DNA from: Kitasatospora setae KM-6054 | Lineage (GTDB): Bacteria > Actinomycetota > Actinomycetes > Streptomycetales > Streptomycetaceae | Assembly: GCF_000269985.1 (NCBI RefSeq) | Contig: NC_016109.1 | Span: forward strand, 2,790,001 to 2,854,000 | Reading direction: 5' to 3' | Length of the DNA: 64,000 nucleotides | Shown here: piece by piece, positions 35,508 to 44,397 of the stretch | Numbering within the stretch: position 1 is the first letter of the stretch | Layout of the letters: each line of letters opens with the position of its first letter | Program-made: the position numbers and the translations under genes | The notes under the pieces: model-generated | What the model was told of the DNA's origin: nothing | The model's database searches: none | Seen by the model: the letters and a program-made list of their open reading frames with translations, nothing else

Positions 35508-37115
35508 ATGACCGTACGCAGTTCTGGGCCGGATTCGGCCGATGTCCAAACGCTCAGAGCGGAGTTGGACGAACTACTGAGAGCACGGCAGTTCGCCGCG
35601 CAGCGCGAGCGCAGACTCGCCGAGGCCGTCCGGGCCGGCCACGAACCCGACCACGCACCCGCCTACGGCCGCCCGCCCCGACAGCCCGACCCCGAGCTGG
35701 TGCGACAGCTCGCCCAGGCTCAGCACCTCCGTGAGGGCCTCGGCGCGCGCTGCCTCGAACTGAGCGACCGTCTGCTGGCCGCCGAGGACCAGCAGACAGC
35801 GGGACGGTTCGGCCGCCCCGCCTCCGCTCCCGCCCCCGACCCGGGCGAGGTCCCGGGAAACCCCGGCCCGGCTCCCCAGGCGCATCGCCCCGCCGAGCAC
35901 GCCGCCTCCCTGGTGCCCCCGCAGCGCCCGTTCCCGACCGGGGCCCGCTTCGGCGGGGAGCACCGAGCGGGGACCGCCCCCGACACGCTCCCCCGGCTCG
36001 ACGAACCGGCCGGCACCACCGCCTCGGCCGCGGACACCCCGGCCGCCGACGCCCCGCCGCTGCGCGGTGCCCGGTTCAGGGTCGGTCGCCCCCTCCGCGC
36101 CGCCCGGAGGAACGAGGAGCGGGCCGCCACCGAACAACCGCACCCCGGTGCTGCGGAGGACGCGGCGGCCGCCCGGCACACCGGCCCGGGCAACGACCGG
36201 GCAGAGCGTCCCGGCACCTCCTGGGCCAGCACCCGCAAACCGGGCGACGGCGTCGGCGACACCCGGGTCGGCAGCACCCATCCGAACGCCGCCCCCGACG
36301 ATGGCGCCCCCGCGCACCCCGGCGGCAACACGGGAACGGCCGCACCGGTCGGCGGTGCGCGCTCCCGGAGCCGGGCCGAACTGATCGCCCTCGTCCAACG
36401 GATCACCGATCTGCACCGGCAGGGCTCGGTGCACGAGTCCGCGGCCATCGTGAGCCAGGTCGCCCTGATGATCACGCCGGCCGATCTGGTCAGGCTGGCC
36501 ACCCTGCTGCGGGCCGAAGGGCCGGCCGGCTCCTCCACCTACCTGGCCCGGTCGGTGGCCTCGGGCACTCCGGAGCACGCCACCGCCACACTGGCCGTAC
36601 TCCGCCAGGAAGGGCTGGTGGACGAGGCCGCCGACCTGTTCCACACCCTGTGGTCGGTGAGCGCGCAGGCGCTCCCGGCACTGCTCGCGGCCCTGGAGGA
36701 GTCGGGGCAGTCAGCCGACGGACAGACCCTGCTGTGGGAACGCGCCTCCGCCCCGGCCGGTGAACTCTCCGAACTGACCCGGTGCCTGCGGGCGGCCGGG
36801 CGCCCCGGCGACACCCGCCACCTGCTGCGCCAGGCGGCGGGCCGACCCGCCGGGGAGGTCGCCGCGATCGCCGCGGCACTGGACGAGGAGTCGGCGACCG
36901 AGCTGATCGGCGAGCTGGTGCGACTGCGCTCGGCGAGCGATGTCGGCCAGTTCGCGGCCGCGGTCCAGGGATCGGTGGAACTGTACGACGCGCTGCTGTT
37001 CGCCGCCGACGACCTGGACGAGAGCCGGGCCCGCAGCGCGTTCGCGGCGCTGCGCACCGCCGGGCTGCCGACCCAGCCGGCGCCCCGCCCCCGGAAGTCC
37101 CGCCAGCGCCGCTGA
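35508..37115 (+). CDS. Actinomycete coiled-coil/helical-repeat protein of unknown function
   Basis: 535 residues, ATG 35508. The N-terminal 100 residues are a probable coiled coil (LRAELDELLRARQFAAQRERRLAEAVR, QAQHLREGLGARCLELSDRLLAAEDQ). Residues 105-280 are a disordered Pro/Gly/Ala linker. The C-terminal 240 residues form an all-helical repeat array (SRAELIALVQRITDLHRQGSVHESAAIVSQVALMITPADLVRLATLLRAEG, LAVLRQEGLVDEAADLFHTLW) recurring in streptomycete proteins, sometimes annotated as 'UL36-like'. Function unknown; scaffold or signalling partner likely. Convergent with glyS, separated by a strong hairpin. Confidence 0.8.
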   Translation: MTVRSSGPDSADVQTLRAELDELLRARQFAAQRERRLAEAVRAGHEPDHAPAYGRPPRQPDPELVRQLAQAQHLREGLGARCLELSDRLLAAEDQQTAGRFGRPASAPAPDPGEVPGNPGPAPQAHRPAEHAASLVPPQRPFPTGARFGGEHRAGTAPDTLPRLDEPAGTTASAADTPAADAPPLRGARFRVGRPLRAARRNEERAATEQPHPGAAEDAAAARHTGPGNDRAERPGTSWASTRKPGDGVGDTRVGSTHPNAAPDDGAPAHPGGNTGTAAPVGGARSRSRAELIALVQRITDLHRQGSVHESAAIVSQVALMITPADLVRLATLLRAEGPAGSSTYLARSVASGTPEHATATLAVLRQEGLVDEAADLFHTLWSVSAQALPALLAALEESGQSADGQTLLWERASAPAGELSELTRCLRAAGRPGDTRHLLRQAAGRPAGEVAAIAAALDEESATELIGELVRLRSASDVGQFAAAVQGSVELYDALLFAADDLDESRARSAFAALRTAGLPTQPAPRPRKSRQRR

Positions 37116-37229
37116 ACGAGGCCCGCCCCAGGAACCCCGACGGGCGCGACCACGACCGGAAGCCCGGCGGAACCCCGAACGACACCTCTGCGGCAACTCC
37201 GGCGGCACCCCGGCGAACGGTGCGAACGG

Positions 37230-37279
37230 CGAACGGCCGGCGGCCCGCCCCGGTGAGGGGGCGGCCCGCCGGCCGTTCG
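37230..37279. terminator. Strong bidirectional terminator between the helical-repeat gene and glyS
   Basis: 22-bp stem with one mismatch (arms CGAACGGCCGGCGG... at 37230-37251 and 37258-37279) and a 6-nt loop, located 33 bp after the glyS stop codon. Confidence 0.85.
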
Positions 37280-37311
37280 AAGAACCGCTGCCGGTGCGGC
37301 GCCGTTCGGCG

Positions 37312-38694
37312 TCAGCAGCCGATCAGGCGGGTGGCCAGGTAGGACTTCACCTGGTCGAGCGACACCCGCTCCTGCGCCATGGTGTCGCGATCGCGCACGG
37401 TCACCGCGTTGTCCTCAAGGGTGTCGAAGTCGACGGTGACGCAGAACGGGGTGCCGATCTCGTCCTGGCGGCGGTAGCGCTTGCCGATCGCGCCGGCGTC
37501 GTCGAACTCGACGTTCCAGGCGGAGCGCAGGTCGGCTGCGAGGCCGCGGGCCTTCGGCGAGAGGTCGGCGTTGCGGGAGAGCGGGAGCACCGCGACCTTG
37601 ACCGGGGCCAGGCGCGGGTCGAGCCGCATGCCGACGCGCTTCTCCATGACACCCTTGGCGTTCGGCGCCTCGTCCTCGAAGTAGGCGTCGAGCAGGAAGG
37701 CCAGCATGGCGCGGTTGAGGCCGGCCGCGGGCTCGATGACGTACGGGAAGTACCGCTCGTTCGCGTCCTGGTCGAAGTACTTGAGGTCCTGGCCGGAGTG
37801 CTCGCTGTGCACGGTCAGGTCGTAGTCGGTGCGGTTGGCCACGCCCTCCAGCTCCGAGAACTCGCTGCCGCCGAAGTTGAAGCGGTACTCGATGTCCACC
37901 GTGCGCTTGGCGTAGTGGGACAGCTTCTCCTTGGGGTGCTCGAAGAAGCGCATGTTCTCGGTCCGCAGGCCGAGGTCGACGTACCAGTTCCAGCGCTGCT
38001 CAAGCCAGTACTCGTGCCAGGTCTCGTCCTCGCCCGGCTTGACGAAGAACTCCATCTCCATCTGCTCGAACTCGCGGGTGCGGAAGATGAAGTTGCCGGG
38101 GGTGATCTCGTTGCGGAAGCTCTTGCCGACCTGGGCGATGCCGAACGGCGGCTTCTTGCGCGAGGTGGTCTGGACGGCGCGGAAGTTGGTGAAGATGCCC
38201 TGCGCGGTCTCCGGGCGGAGGTAGGCCAGGCCGGCCGCGTCCTCGGTGACGCCGAGGTGCGTCTTCAGCATGCCCGAGAATTCCTTGGGCTCGGTGAAGG
38301 CGCCCTTGTTGCCGCAGTTCGGGCAGTTGATGTCGGCGAGGCCGTTGGCGGGCACCTTGCCGTGCTTGGCCTCGTACGCCTCTTCCAGGTGGTCGGCGCG
38401 GAAGCGCTTGTGACAGGAGAGGCACTCGGTCAGCGGGTCGTTGAAGGTCGCGACGTGGCCGGAGGCCTCCCAGACCTCGCGGGCGAGGATCACCGAGGAG
38501 TCGAGACCGACGACGTCCTCCCGAGCGGTGACCATCGCGCGCCACCACTGGCGCTTGATGTTCTCCTTCAGCTCGACACCCAGCGGACCGTAGTCCCAGG
38601 CGGCACGGGTGCCACCGTAGATCTCGCTGCAGGGGTAGACGAAGCCACGGCGCTTGCTCAGGCTGACGATCGTGTCGATCTTGTCGGCGGCCAC
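37312..38694 (-). CDS. glyS: Glycyl-tRNA synthetase (alpha2 type)
   Basis: 460 residues, GTG 38694. Class II synthetase of the dimeric eukaryote/Gram-positive form: [41 protein letters not shown] (motif 1 region), a zinc module ([16 protein letters not shown]), [12 protein letters not shown] and [34 protein letters not shown] (motif 2), and [26 protein letters not shown] in the anticodon-binding domain. Length is normal. It stands alone, followed by a strong terminator and divergent from the zinc uptake operon, whose Zur boxes lie 325-360 bp upstream of its start. Confidence 0.97.
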   Translation of the reverse strand: MAADKIDTIVSLSKRRGFVYPCSEIYGGTRAAWDYGPLGVELKENIKRQWWRAMVTAREDVVGLDSSVILAREVWEASGHVATFNDPLTECLSCHKRFRADHLEEAYEAKHGKVPANGLADINCPNCGNKGAFTEPKEFSGMLKTHLGVTEDAAGLAYLRPETAQGIFTNFRAVQTTSRKKPPFGIAQVGKSFRNEITPGNFIFRTREFEQMEMEFFVKPGEDETWHEYWLEQRWNWYVDLGLRTENMRFFEHPKEKLSHYAKRTVDIEYRFNFGGSEFSELEGVANRTDYDLTVHSEHSGQDLKYFDQDANERYFPYVIEPAAGLNRAMLAFLLDAYFEDEAPNAKGVMEKRVGMRLDPRLAPVKVAVLPLSRNADLSPKARGLAADLRSAWNVEFDDAGAIGKRYRRQDEIGTPFCVTVDFDTLEDNAVTVRDRDTMAQERVSLDQVKSYLATRLIGC

Positions 38695-39054
38695 AGTGCT
38701 CTCTTCAGTACGACGGCACGGTCAGGGCACGGCTGGTTGCGCGCGCCCGAATGACTCAGGGTACCGGGGTTGCGGGGGCGGGGTTCAACTCGATAGTTGC
38801 ACGGGCGGGCCGCCGGGTGGCTGTACCGGGAGTGAACAGCCGTGCGTTCTCCGGCGTGTTGGCGATCACCCGGCGGGACCCCAAACCGGGGCGGGTCCGG
38901 AGGAAGACCCGCGCGGAGGCCCGGCAGGAGGCGCCGCCGGGGCGCGGCGCGGCGCGGTGCGGGCGCACTCGGGGTGCGGCGCGGCGCTCGGTACGTGACG
39001 GGTCCACCCAATGCAAGTTGACAATCATTTCCAGATAAGATGAGAATGGTTGTC
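38695..39054. other. Divergent glyS/znuA promoter region
   Basis: 360 bases holding the glyS promoter (minus) and, at the right end, the AT-rich znuA promoter with two Zur boxes. The rest is G+C-rich with no gene or hairpin I can support. Zur could in principle reach only the znuA side. Confidence 0.6.
39019..39033 (+). promoter_or_regulatory. Zur box 1 upstream of znuA
   Basis: TGACAATCATTTCCA; its complement TGGAAATGATTGTCA is a 7-1-7 Fur-family palindrome close to the streptomycete Zur consensus. 22 bp upstream of the putative start codon. Confidence 0.8.
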
Positions 39055-39055
39055 A
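39041..39055 (+). promoter_or_regulatory. Zur box 2 overlapping the znuA start
   Basis: TGAGAATGGTTGTCA, a second 7-1-7 palindrome, 22 bp centre-to-centre from box 1. Its last base is the A of the ATG chosen for znuA, so Zur binding would block transcription start and the start codon region together. Confidence 0.75.
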
Positions 39056-40023
39056 TGAAGATTCGTCGCGCCACTCCCCCGATAGCCCTCGCGGCGGCCG
39101 CCGTCGCCGGATCGCTGCTGCTCTCCGGCTGCGGCGGGGCCAGCAGCGCGGCGGGCCGGGACGGCGGGCGGCTCGAAGTGGTCGCGTCCTTCTACCCGAT
39201 GGAGTTCCTGGCCCGGCAGATAGGCGGGGAGCACGTCAAGGTCACCGACCTGACCGCCCCGGGCGTGGAGCCGCACGACCTGGAGCTGACGGCCAAGCAG
39301 GTCGCGGCCGTCCAGCGGGCCGATGCGGTGGTCTACCTCAAGGGCCTGCAGCCGACCGTGGACAAGGCGGTCGCGCAGTCCCACGTCAAGCACCCGGTCG
39401 ACGCCACCGCCGTCTCCCCGCTGGTCGACCACCACCTCGACGAGGGCGGGGCGGACGGGACCGAGGCGCACGACGGCGAGCACGGGCACGAGCACGACGG
39501 CCCGGCCGGCGACCCGCACATCTGGCTGGACCCGACCCGGTACGCGGCGGTGGCCCGCAGCGTGGGCGCCGAGTTCGCGGAGATCGACCCCGCCAACGCC
39601 GCCGACTACCAGCGCAACACCGACGACCTGGTGACCCGGCTGACCGCCCTCGACCAGGAGTTCAGGGACGGCCTGGCGAATTCCGGCACCCGGACCTTCG
39701 TCACCAGCCACGCCGCCTTCGGCTACCTGGCCGACCACTACGGGCTGGAGCAGGTCGCGATCAACGGGGTCGACCCGGAGGCCGAGCCCACCCCGTCCCG
39801 GATGGCCGCGATCCAGCGGGCCGCCCGGGAGAACGGCGCGACCACCGTCTTCTTCGAAGCCCTGGTCAGCCCTAAGCTGGCCAACACCGTCGCCGCCGAC
39901 CTGGGCCTCAAGACCGCCGTGCTCGACCCCCTGGAGGGGATCAAGGAGCCGGACCGGAACGACTACTTCTCCGTCATGCGGCAGAACCTGACCAACCTGC
40001 GGGCCGCGCTCGGCACCCGCTGA
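39055..40023 (+). CDS. znuA: Zinc ABC transporter, substrate-binding lipoprotein
   Basis: 322 residues from ATG 39055; ATGs at 39040 and 39046 are in frame but add only MRMVV. The lipoprotein signal ends LLLSGC (Cys26). Cluster A-I fold with RLEVVASFYPMEFLARQIGGEHVKVTDLTAPGVEPHDLEL (His ligand), a His/Glu-rich flexible loop (DEGGADGTEAHDGEHGHEHDG), DPHIWLDPTRYAAV (His), TSHAAFGYLADHYGL (His) and VLDPLEGI (Asp). It captures Zn2+ outside the membrane for ZnuBC. Little leader precedes the ATG, so the mRNA may be leaderless. First gene of znuA-znuC-znuB-zur; repression by Zur through two boxes. Confidence 0.95.
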   Translation: MKIRRATPPIALAAAAVAGSLLLSGCGGASSAAGRDGGRLEVVASFYPMEFLARQIGGEHVKVTDLTAPGVEPHDLELTAKQVAAVQRADAVVYLKGLQPTVDKAVAQSHVKHPVDATAVSPLVDHHLDEGGADGTEAHDGEHGHEHDGPAGDPHIWLDPTRYAAVARSVGAEFAEIDPANAADYQRNTDDLVTRLTALDQEFRDGLANSGTRTFVTSHAAFGYLADHYGLEQVAINGVDPEAEPTPSRMAAIQRAARENGATTVFFEALVSPKLANTVAADLGLKTAVLDPLEGIKEPDRNDYFSVMRQNLTNLRAALGTR

Positions 40024-40076
40024 ACCCACCCCCGAACGGACCCGAGCGAGCGGCGAGAGCGGAGCGAGGAACCACC

Positions 40077-40901
40077 ATGAGTGCTGCCATCCCCACGACG
40101 GGCACCGACCGGCCGGGCCCGGCCCCGGGCGAGGACGCCGGACCGGCGGTCATCAGCCTCCGGGGCGCGGTGGCCACCGTCGGCGGCCGGCCGGTGCTGC
40201 GCGGCATAGACCTGACCGTCGGGCCGGGCGAGGTGGTCGCCCTGCTGGGCGCCAACGGCTCCGGCAAGTCCACCACCGTGAAGAGCGTGATCGGTTCGGT
40301 ACCGCTGGACCGGGGCGGCCTGGAGCTGTTCGGCACGCCCCAGCGCAAGTTCCGGGACTGGCACCGGATCGGCTACGTGCCGCAGCGCACCACCGCGGCC
40401 GGCGGGGTGCCCGCCACGGTCCGCGAGGTGGTCTCCACCGGGCGGCTGCCGCAGCACGGGCTGCTGCCGTTCCGCCGCAAGGACCGGGCCGCGGTGGACC
40501 GGGCGCTGGCCGCCGTCGGCATGCTGGACCGGGCCGGCGACGGCGTGGCCCACCTGTCCGGCGGGCAGCACCAGCGGGTGCTGATCGCCCGCGCCCTGGT
40601 CGGCCGCCCCGACCTGCTGATCATGGACGAGCCGATGGCCGGCGTCGACGTGGACAGCCAGCAGGTGCTCGCCGGGATCCTCCGCACCGAGGTGGAGCGC
40701 GGCTGCGCGGTACTGCTGGTGCTGCACGAACTCGGGCCGCTGGAGCCGCTGATCGACCGCGCCGTGGTGCTCCGCGACGGCTGCGTGGCGCACGACGGGC
40801 CACCGCCCCGGGGCGTCGGCCAGCACGCGCTGCCAGGCCACGACCACGTCCACCCGCACGCCGACGACCACCACCGCACCACCCAGGGGCTACTGGCATG
40901 A
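40077..40901 (+). CDS. znuC: Zinc ABC transporter, ATP-binding protein
   Basis: 274 residues, ATG 40077 behind GCGAGGA. Walker A GANGSGKST (58-66), Q-loop YVPQRTTAAGG, signature LSGGQHQRVLIARAL, Walker B LLIMDEPMAGVD and the switch His in LVLHELGPL. The C-terminus ends with a His-rich tail (GHDHVHPHADDHH) that could bind zinc, a feature seen in some ZnuC proteins. Its TGA overlaps the ATG of znuB (ATGA). Drives Zn2+ import with ZnuB. Confidence 0.95.
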   Translation: MSAAIPTTGTDRPGPAPGEDAGPAVISLRGAVATVGGRPVLRGIDLTVGPGEVVALLGANGSGKSTTVKSVIGSVPLDRGGLELFGTPQRKFRDWHRIGYVPQRTTAAGGVPATVREVVSTGRLPQHGLLPFRRKDRAAVDRALAAVGMLDRAGDGVAHLSGGQHQRVLIARALVGRPDLLIMDEPMAGVDVDSQQVLAGILRTEVERGCAVLLVLHELGPLEPLIDRAVVLRDGCVAHDGPPPRGVGQHALPGHDHVHPHADDHHRTTQGLLA

Positions 40902-41977
40902 TCGAGATGTTCCAACCCGACTTCATGCAGCGGGCCTTCCTGGCCGCCGTGCTGGTCGGCGTCACCGCACCCTCGATCGGCATCTACCTGGTGCAGCGCC
41001 GGCAGGCCCTGATGGGCGACGGCATCGGGCACGTCGCGCTGACCGGCGTCGGCCTGGGCTTCCTGTTCCAGGCCAACCCGATGTGGACGGCGGTGCTGGT
41101 CTGCGTGCTCGGCGCCGTCGTGATGGAGCTGGTCCGGGCCCGCGGCAACCAGCGCGGCGACATCGCGCTGGCGATGCTCTTCTACGGCGGCATGGCCGGC
41201 GGCAAGCTGCTGGTCTCGATGAGCAGCCAGTCCGGCGCGGGCAGCCTGGAGAGCTACCTGTGGGGCTCGATCCTGTTCGTCTCCCCCGGCGACCTGGCGG
41301 TGATCGGCCTGCTCGCGGCGGTGGTCGTCGCGGTCACCGTGGGCCTGCGCCGCCAACTGTTCGCGGTCTGCCAGGACGAGGAGTTCGCCCGGGTGACGGG
41401 CCTGCCGGTGCGGGTGCTCAACCTGCTGATCGCGGTGATGGCCGCGGTCACCGTGACCGTCGCCATGCGGGTGGTCGGCCTGCTGCTGGTGAGCGCGCTG
41501 ATGGTGGTCCCGGTGGCCGCCGCCCAGCAGCTGACCAGGTCCTTCGCGGCCACCCAGGCCACCGCGATCGGGGTCGGCGTGGTCACCGCGCTGTTCGGCG
41601 TCGGCACCTCCTACCAGGCCGACCTGCCCTCCGGCCCGACCATCGTGTTCCTGGCCATCCTGACCTTCGCCCTGTTCAGTGCGATCGCCGCGCCGCTGGC
41701 CAGGTGGCGGCACCGGGTGGAGTCCGGCCACGGGCCGGCGGTGTGCGACGTGGCCCTGCCCGGCGGCGAGGCGGCACCCGGCCGCGCCCCGGGAGCGGCC
41801 CCGGGCGCCTCGGGCGCGCCCGCGGCGGGCGCCGGCGGCCCGGTCTCCCCGGGTCCGGAGCCGGCCCCGCGGGGCCAGGAGCCGGTCCGGGCGGGGTCGG
41901 GACCGGCGGCCGACCGGCCGCCGACCGGAGAGCCGCCGTCGGGGGAGTCGCTGTCAAGTCGGGGGCTGGCACAATGA
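40898..41977 (+). CDS. znuB: Zinc ABC transporter, permease
   Basis: 359 residues, ATG 40898 overlapping znuC. ABC-3 family permease with about eight membrane helices in the first 270 residues, including GIYLVQRRQALMGDGIGHVALTGVGLGF (the conserved cytoplasmic segment), GSLESYLWGSILFVSPGDLAVI, and VAMRVVGLLLVSALMVVPVAAAQQL (the family signature). After helix 8 there is an unusual 90-residue Gly/Ala/Pro-rich tail with no helix prediction, absent from typical ZnuB proteins. Cytoplasmic membrane; couples to ZnuC and ZnuA. Confidence 0.94.
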   Translation: MIEMFQPDFMQRAFLAAVLVGVTAPSIGIYLVQRRQALMGDGIGHVALTGVGLGFLFQANPMWTAVLVCVLGAVVMELVRARGNQRGDIALAMLFYGGMAGGKLLVSMSSQSGAGSLESYLWGSILFVSPGDLAVIGLLAAVVVAVTVGLRRQLFAVCQDEEFARVTGLPVRVLNLLIAVMAAVTVTVAMRVVGLLLVSALMVVPVAAAQQLTRSFAATQATAIGVGVVTALFGVGTSYQADLPSGPTIVFLAILTFALFSAIAAPLARWRHRVESGHGPAVCDVALPGGEAAPGRAPGAAPGASGAPAAGAGGPVSPGPEPAPRGQEPVRAGSGPAADRPPTGEPPSGESLSSRGLAQ

Positions 41978-42012
41978 TGTGCGAAACCACCCGATCAGCA
42001 GGAGGACCCACG

Positions 42013-42432
42013 GTGACCACCGCAGGCCCGTCGCCGCGCGCGCGATCGACTCGGCAGCGCACCGCCGTCTCGGCGGTCCTGGACGAGATTGAGGACTTCC
42101 GCAGCGCGCAGGAACTGCACGACATGCTGAAGCACCGGGGCGATTCGGTGGGCTTGACCACCGTCTACCGCACCCTGCAGTCCCTCGCCGAGGCCGGCGA
42201 GGTGGACGTGCTGCGCACGGCCGAGGGCGAGGCGGTGTACCGGCGCTGCAGCAGCGGTCACCACCACCACCTGGTGTGCCGGCACTGCGGGGCGACCGTC
42301 GAGGTCGAGGGGCCGGCGGTCGAACGCTGGGCCAACGCGGTCGCCGCCGAGCACGGGTTCAGCGACATCGCGCACACCCTGGAGATCTTCGGTACCTGCG
42401 GCGAGTGCGCCGCCAGGCAGCAGCCGGAGTGA
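42013..42432 (+). CDS. zur: Zinc uptake regulator Zur (Fur family)
   Basis: 139 residues starting at GTG 42013, 6 nt after GGAGGA; an ATG at 41974 is in frame but has no ribosome-binding site. Winged helix: TRQRTAVSAVLDEIEDFRSAQELHDMLKHRGDSVGLTTVYRTLQSLAEAGEVDVLR; dimerisation domain with the structural zinc site (CRHCGA and CGECAA) and regulatory ligands in SSGHHHHLVCRHCG. It represses znuA when zinc is plentiful. 35 nt separate it from znuB, so it is probably co-transcribed and thereby autoregulated. Confidence 0.95.
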   Translation: MTTAGPSPRARSTRQRTAVSAVLDEIEDFRSAQELHDMLKHRGDSVGLTTVYRTLQSLAEAGEVDVLRTAEGEAVYRRCSSGHHHHLVCRHCGATVEVEGPAVERWANAVAAEHGFSDIAHTLEIFGTCGECAARQQPE

Positions 42433-42440
42433 CCGCACCG

Positions 42441-42526
42441 CCGCTGCCGGGGTCGGGGCGACAGCCGCCGCCCCGACCCCGGCAGCGGCGAGGGCCCGGA
42501 TCGGAACAGTCCGATCCGGGCCCTCG
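42441..42526. terminator. Tandem perfect hairpins after zur
   Basis: Stem 1 has 20-bp perfect arms (42441-42460 with 42469-42488, 8-nt loop), stem 2 17-bp perfect arms (42489-42505 with 42510-42526, loop ACAG). They follow the zur stop by 8 bp and lie between convergent zur and uppS, so they probably terminate both. Confidence 0.88.
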
Positions 42527-42627
42527 TCCGTGCCCAGCCACCGCCACCGCCACCGCCATCGCCGATGTTGCAGCCGCTGCTCCAGCCCCCGCCGCTGCCA
42601 CGGCCGCGGCCGCGCTCCTCGACGAGG

Positions 42628-43455
42628 TCAGCGCTGCGGCGGCACCTCGGCGCCGACCTCGTTGGGGAGCGCACCGCCGAAGCGGCGGTCGCGGTGGGCG
42701 TACTGCTCGCAGGCGCGCCACAGGTCGCGGCGGTCGAAGTCCGGCCAGAGCACGTCCTGGAAGACCAGCTCGGCGTAGGCGGACTGCCAGGCGAGGAAGT
42801 TGGAGGTGCGCTGCTCGCCGCTGGGACGCAGGAACAGGTCGACGTCCGGCATGTCCGGGTAGTAGAGGTACTTGGCGAACAGCTTCTCGTTGACCTTCTC
42901 CGGGTTGAGCTTCCCGGCGGCGACGTCGCGGGCGATGGCCAGCGCGGCGTCGGCGATCTCGGCCCGGCCGCCGTAGTTGACGCAGAAGTACAGCGTCATC
43001 GCGTCGTTGCCCTTGGTCTGCTCCTGGGCGACCTGGAGCTCCTGGACGACGCTCTTCCACATCCGCGGCATCCGGCCGACCCAGCGGATCCGGATGCCCA
43101 TGGCGTCCATCTCGTCGCGGCGGCGGCGGATCACGTCCCGGTTGAAGTTCATCAGGAACTTCACCTCCTCCGGGGAACGCTTCCAGTTCTCGGTGGAGAA
43201 GGCGTACAGCGAGAGGTTCTTGACCCCGATCTCCAGGCAGCCGCGCAGCACGTCGAGGACGACGCCCTCGCCGACCTTGTGGCCCTCGGTGCGGGGGAGG
43301 CCGCGCTCCTTGGCCCAGCGGCCGTTGCCGTCCATGACGCAGGCGACGTGGTGGGGGACCAGGTCGCTCGGGATCTTCGGCGGCCTGGCGCCGCTCGGGT
43401 GCGGTGCGGGGGTCTCGTACGTCCGCTTGCTGCCGAACAGCCGTCGCGCGACCAT
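42628..43455 (-). CDS. uppS: Isoprenyl transferase (undecaprenyl diphosphate synthase family)
   Basis: 275 residues, ATG 43455. cis-Prenyltransferase signatures: [19 protein letters not shown] with catalytic Asp42, [57 protein letters not shown] and the C-terminal [31 protein letters not shown]. It condenses isopentenyl diphosphate to long cis-polyprenyl diphosphate for peptidoglycan lipid carriers. Actinobacteria often have two such genes, so the chain length is uncertain. It starts 2 nt after the recO stop, implying translational coupling. Confidence 0.95.
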   Translation of the reverse strand: MVARRLFGSKRTYETPAPHPSGARPPKIPSDLVPHHVACVMDGNGRWAKERGLPRTEGHKVGEGVVLDVLRGCLEIGVKNLSLYAFSTENWKRSPEEVKFLMNFNRDVIRRRRDEMDAMGIRIRWVGRMPRMWKSVVQELQVAQEQTKGNDAMTLYFCVNYGGRAEIADAALAIARDVAAGKLNPEKVNEKLFAKYLYYPDMPDVDLFLRPSGEQRTSNFLAWQSAYAELVFQDVLWPDFDRRDLWRACEQYAHRDRRFGGALPNEVGAEVPPQR

Positions 43456-43457
43456 GC

Positions 43458-44204
43458 TCACTTCTCCACGTATCTCATCGAGCGGATGCCCCGCTCCAGG
43501 TGCCACTGCAGGTAGGCGGCCACCAGCCCGCTGCCCTCGCGCCAGTACCGCGGCTCACAGCCGTCGGCGGTCTGCCAGTCTCCGGAGAGCAGCGCGCCGA
43601 GCAGTACCAGTGTCTCAGGGGAGGGTACGGCACTTCCGGGTACCCGGCAGTCGCCGCAGAGCACCCCGCCCGCCTGGAGCGAGAAGAAGCGGTTGGGGCC
43701 CGGCAGTCCGCAGCGGGCGCAGTCGGTGAAGCTCGCGCCGTAGCCGTTGACGGCGAGCGAGCGCAGCAGGAAGGCGTCCAGCACCAGGTGCGCCTGGTGG
43801 GTGCCGGCGGCCAGCGTGCGCAGGGCGCCGACCAGCAGCAGGTACTGCTGGACCGCGGGCTGGCCCTCGTTCTCGGCGAAGCGCTCGGCGGTCTCCAGCA
43901 TCGCGGTGCCGGCCGTGTAGCGGGTGTAGTCGTCGACGATCCGGGCGCCGTAGGGGGCGATCGTCTCCACCTGGGTGCACAGCGGCAGCGTGCGGCCGAC
44001 CAGGTCGCTGCCGCGGCTGAAGAACTGGACGTCGACGTGCGAGAACGGTTCGAGGCGGGCGCCGAACTTCGACTTGGTCCGGCGCACTCCCCGGGCCACC
44101 GCCCGGACCTGGCCGTGCTGGCGGGTGAGGAAGGTGATGATCCGGTCGGCCTCGCCGAGCTTCTGGGTGCGCAGCACGATGCCGTCGTCGCGGAAGAGAC
44201 TCAT
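43458..44204 (-). CDS. recO: DNA repair protein RecO
   Basis: 248 residues, ATG 44204. N-terminal OB fold [60 protein letters not shown]; helical middle; zinc site CARCGLPG...GVLCGDC and the conserved [12 protein letters not shown]. It loads RecA onto SSB-coated DNA in the RecFOR pathway. Upstream of uppS with a 2-nt gap. Confidence 0.95.
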   Translation of the reverse strand: MSLFRDDGIVLRTQKLGEADRIITFLTRQHGQVRAVARGVRRTKSKFGARLEPFSHVDVQFFSRGSDLVGRTLPLCTQVETIAPYGARIVDDYTRYTAGTAMLETAERFAENEGQPAVQQYLLLVGALRTLAAGTHQAHLVLDAFLLRSLAVNGYGASFTDCARCGLPGPNRFFSLQAGGVLCGDCRVPGSAVPSPETLVLLGALLSGDWQTADGCEPRYWREGSGLVAAYLQWHLERGIRSMRYVEK

Positions 44205-44397
44205 GGTGGAACCCATTGTCCCGCACCCCGCTGACAGTGCGGCGGCGCAGCCGTGAGCCCGCACCGGGGTTGTGGGGGGCTTTCACCCGTGCGGTGCGGG
44301 ACACGGCGGGCCCGGGAGGGGGGTTTCGGGCCCGGCTCATGGAGGGTGCGGAAACAGGACGGAGCAGGAAGGGGAACGGCGGAGGGCGACGGCGGGG

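Noticed and set aside
39963..41731. Long minus-strand frames opposite znuC and znuB (His/Gln/Asp-rich)
   Set aside because: They are antisense shadows of well-supported transporter genes; composition is what the complement of third-position G+C codons gives.
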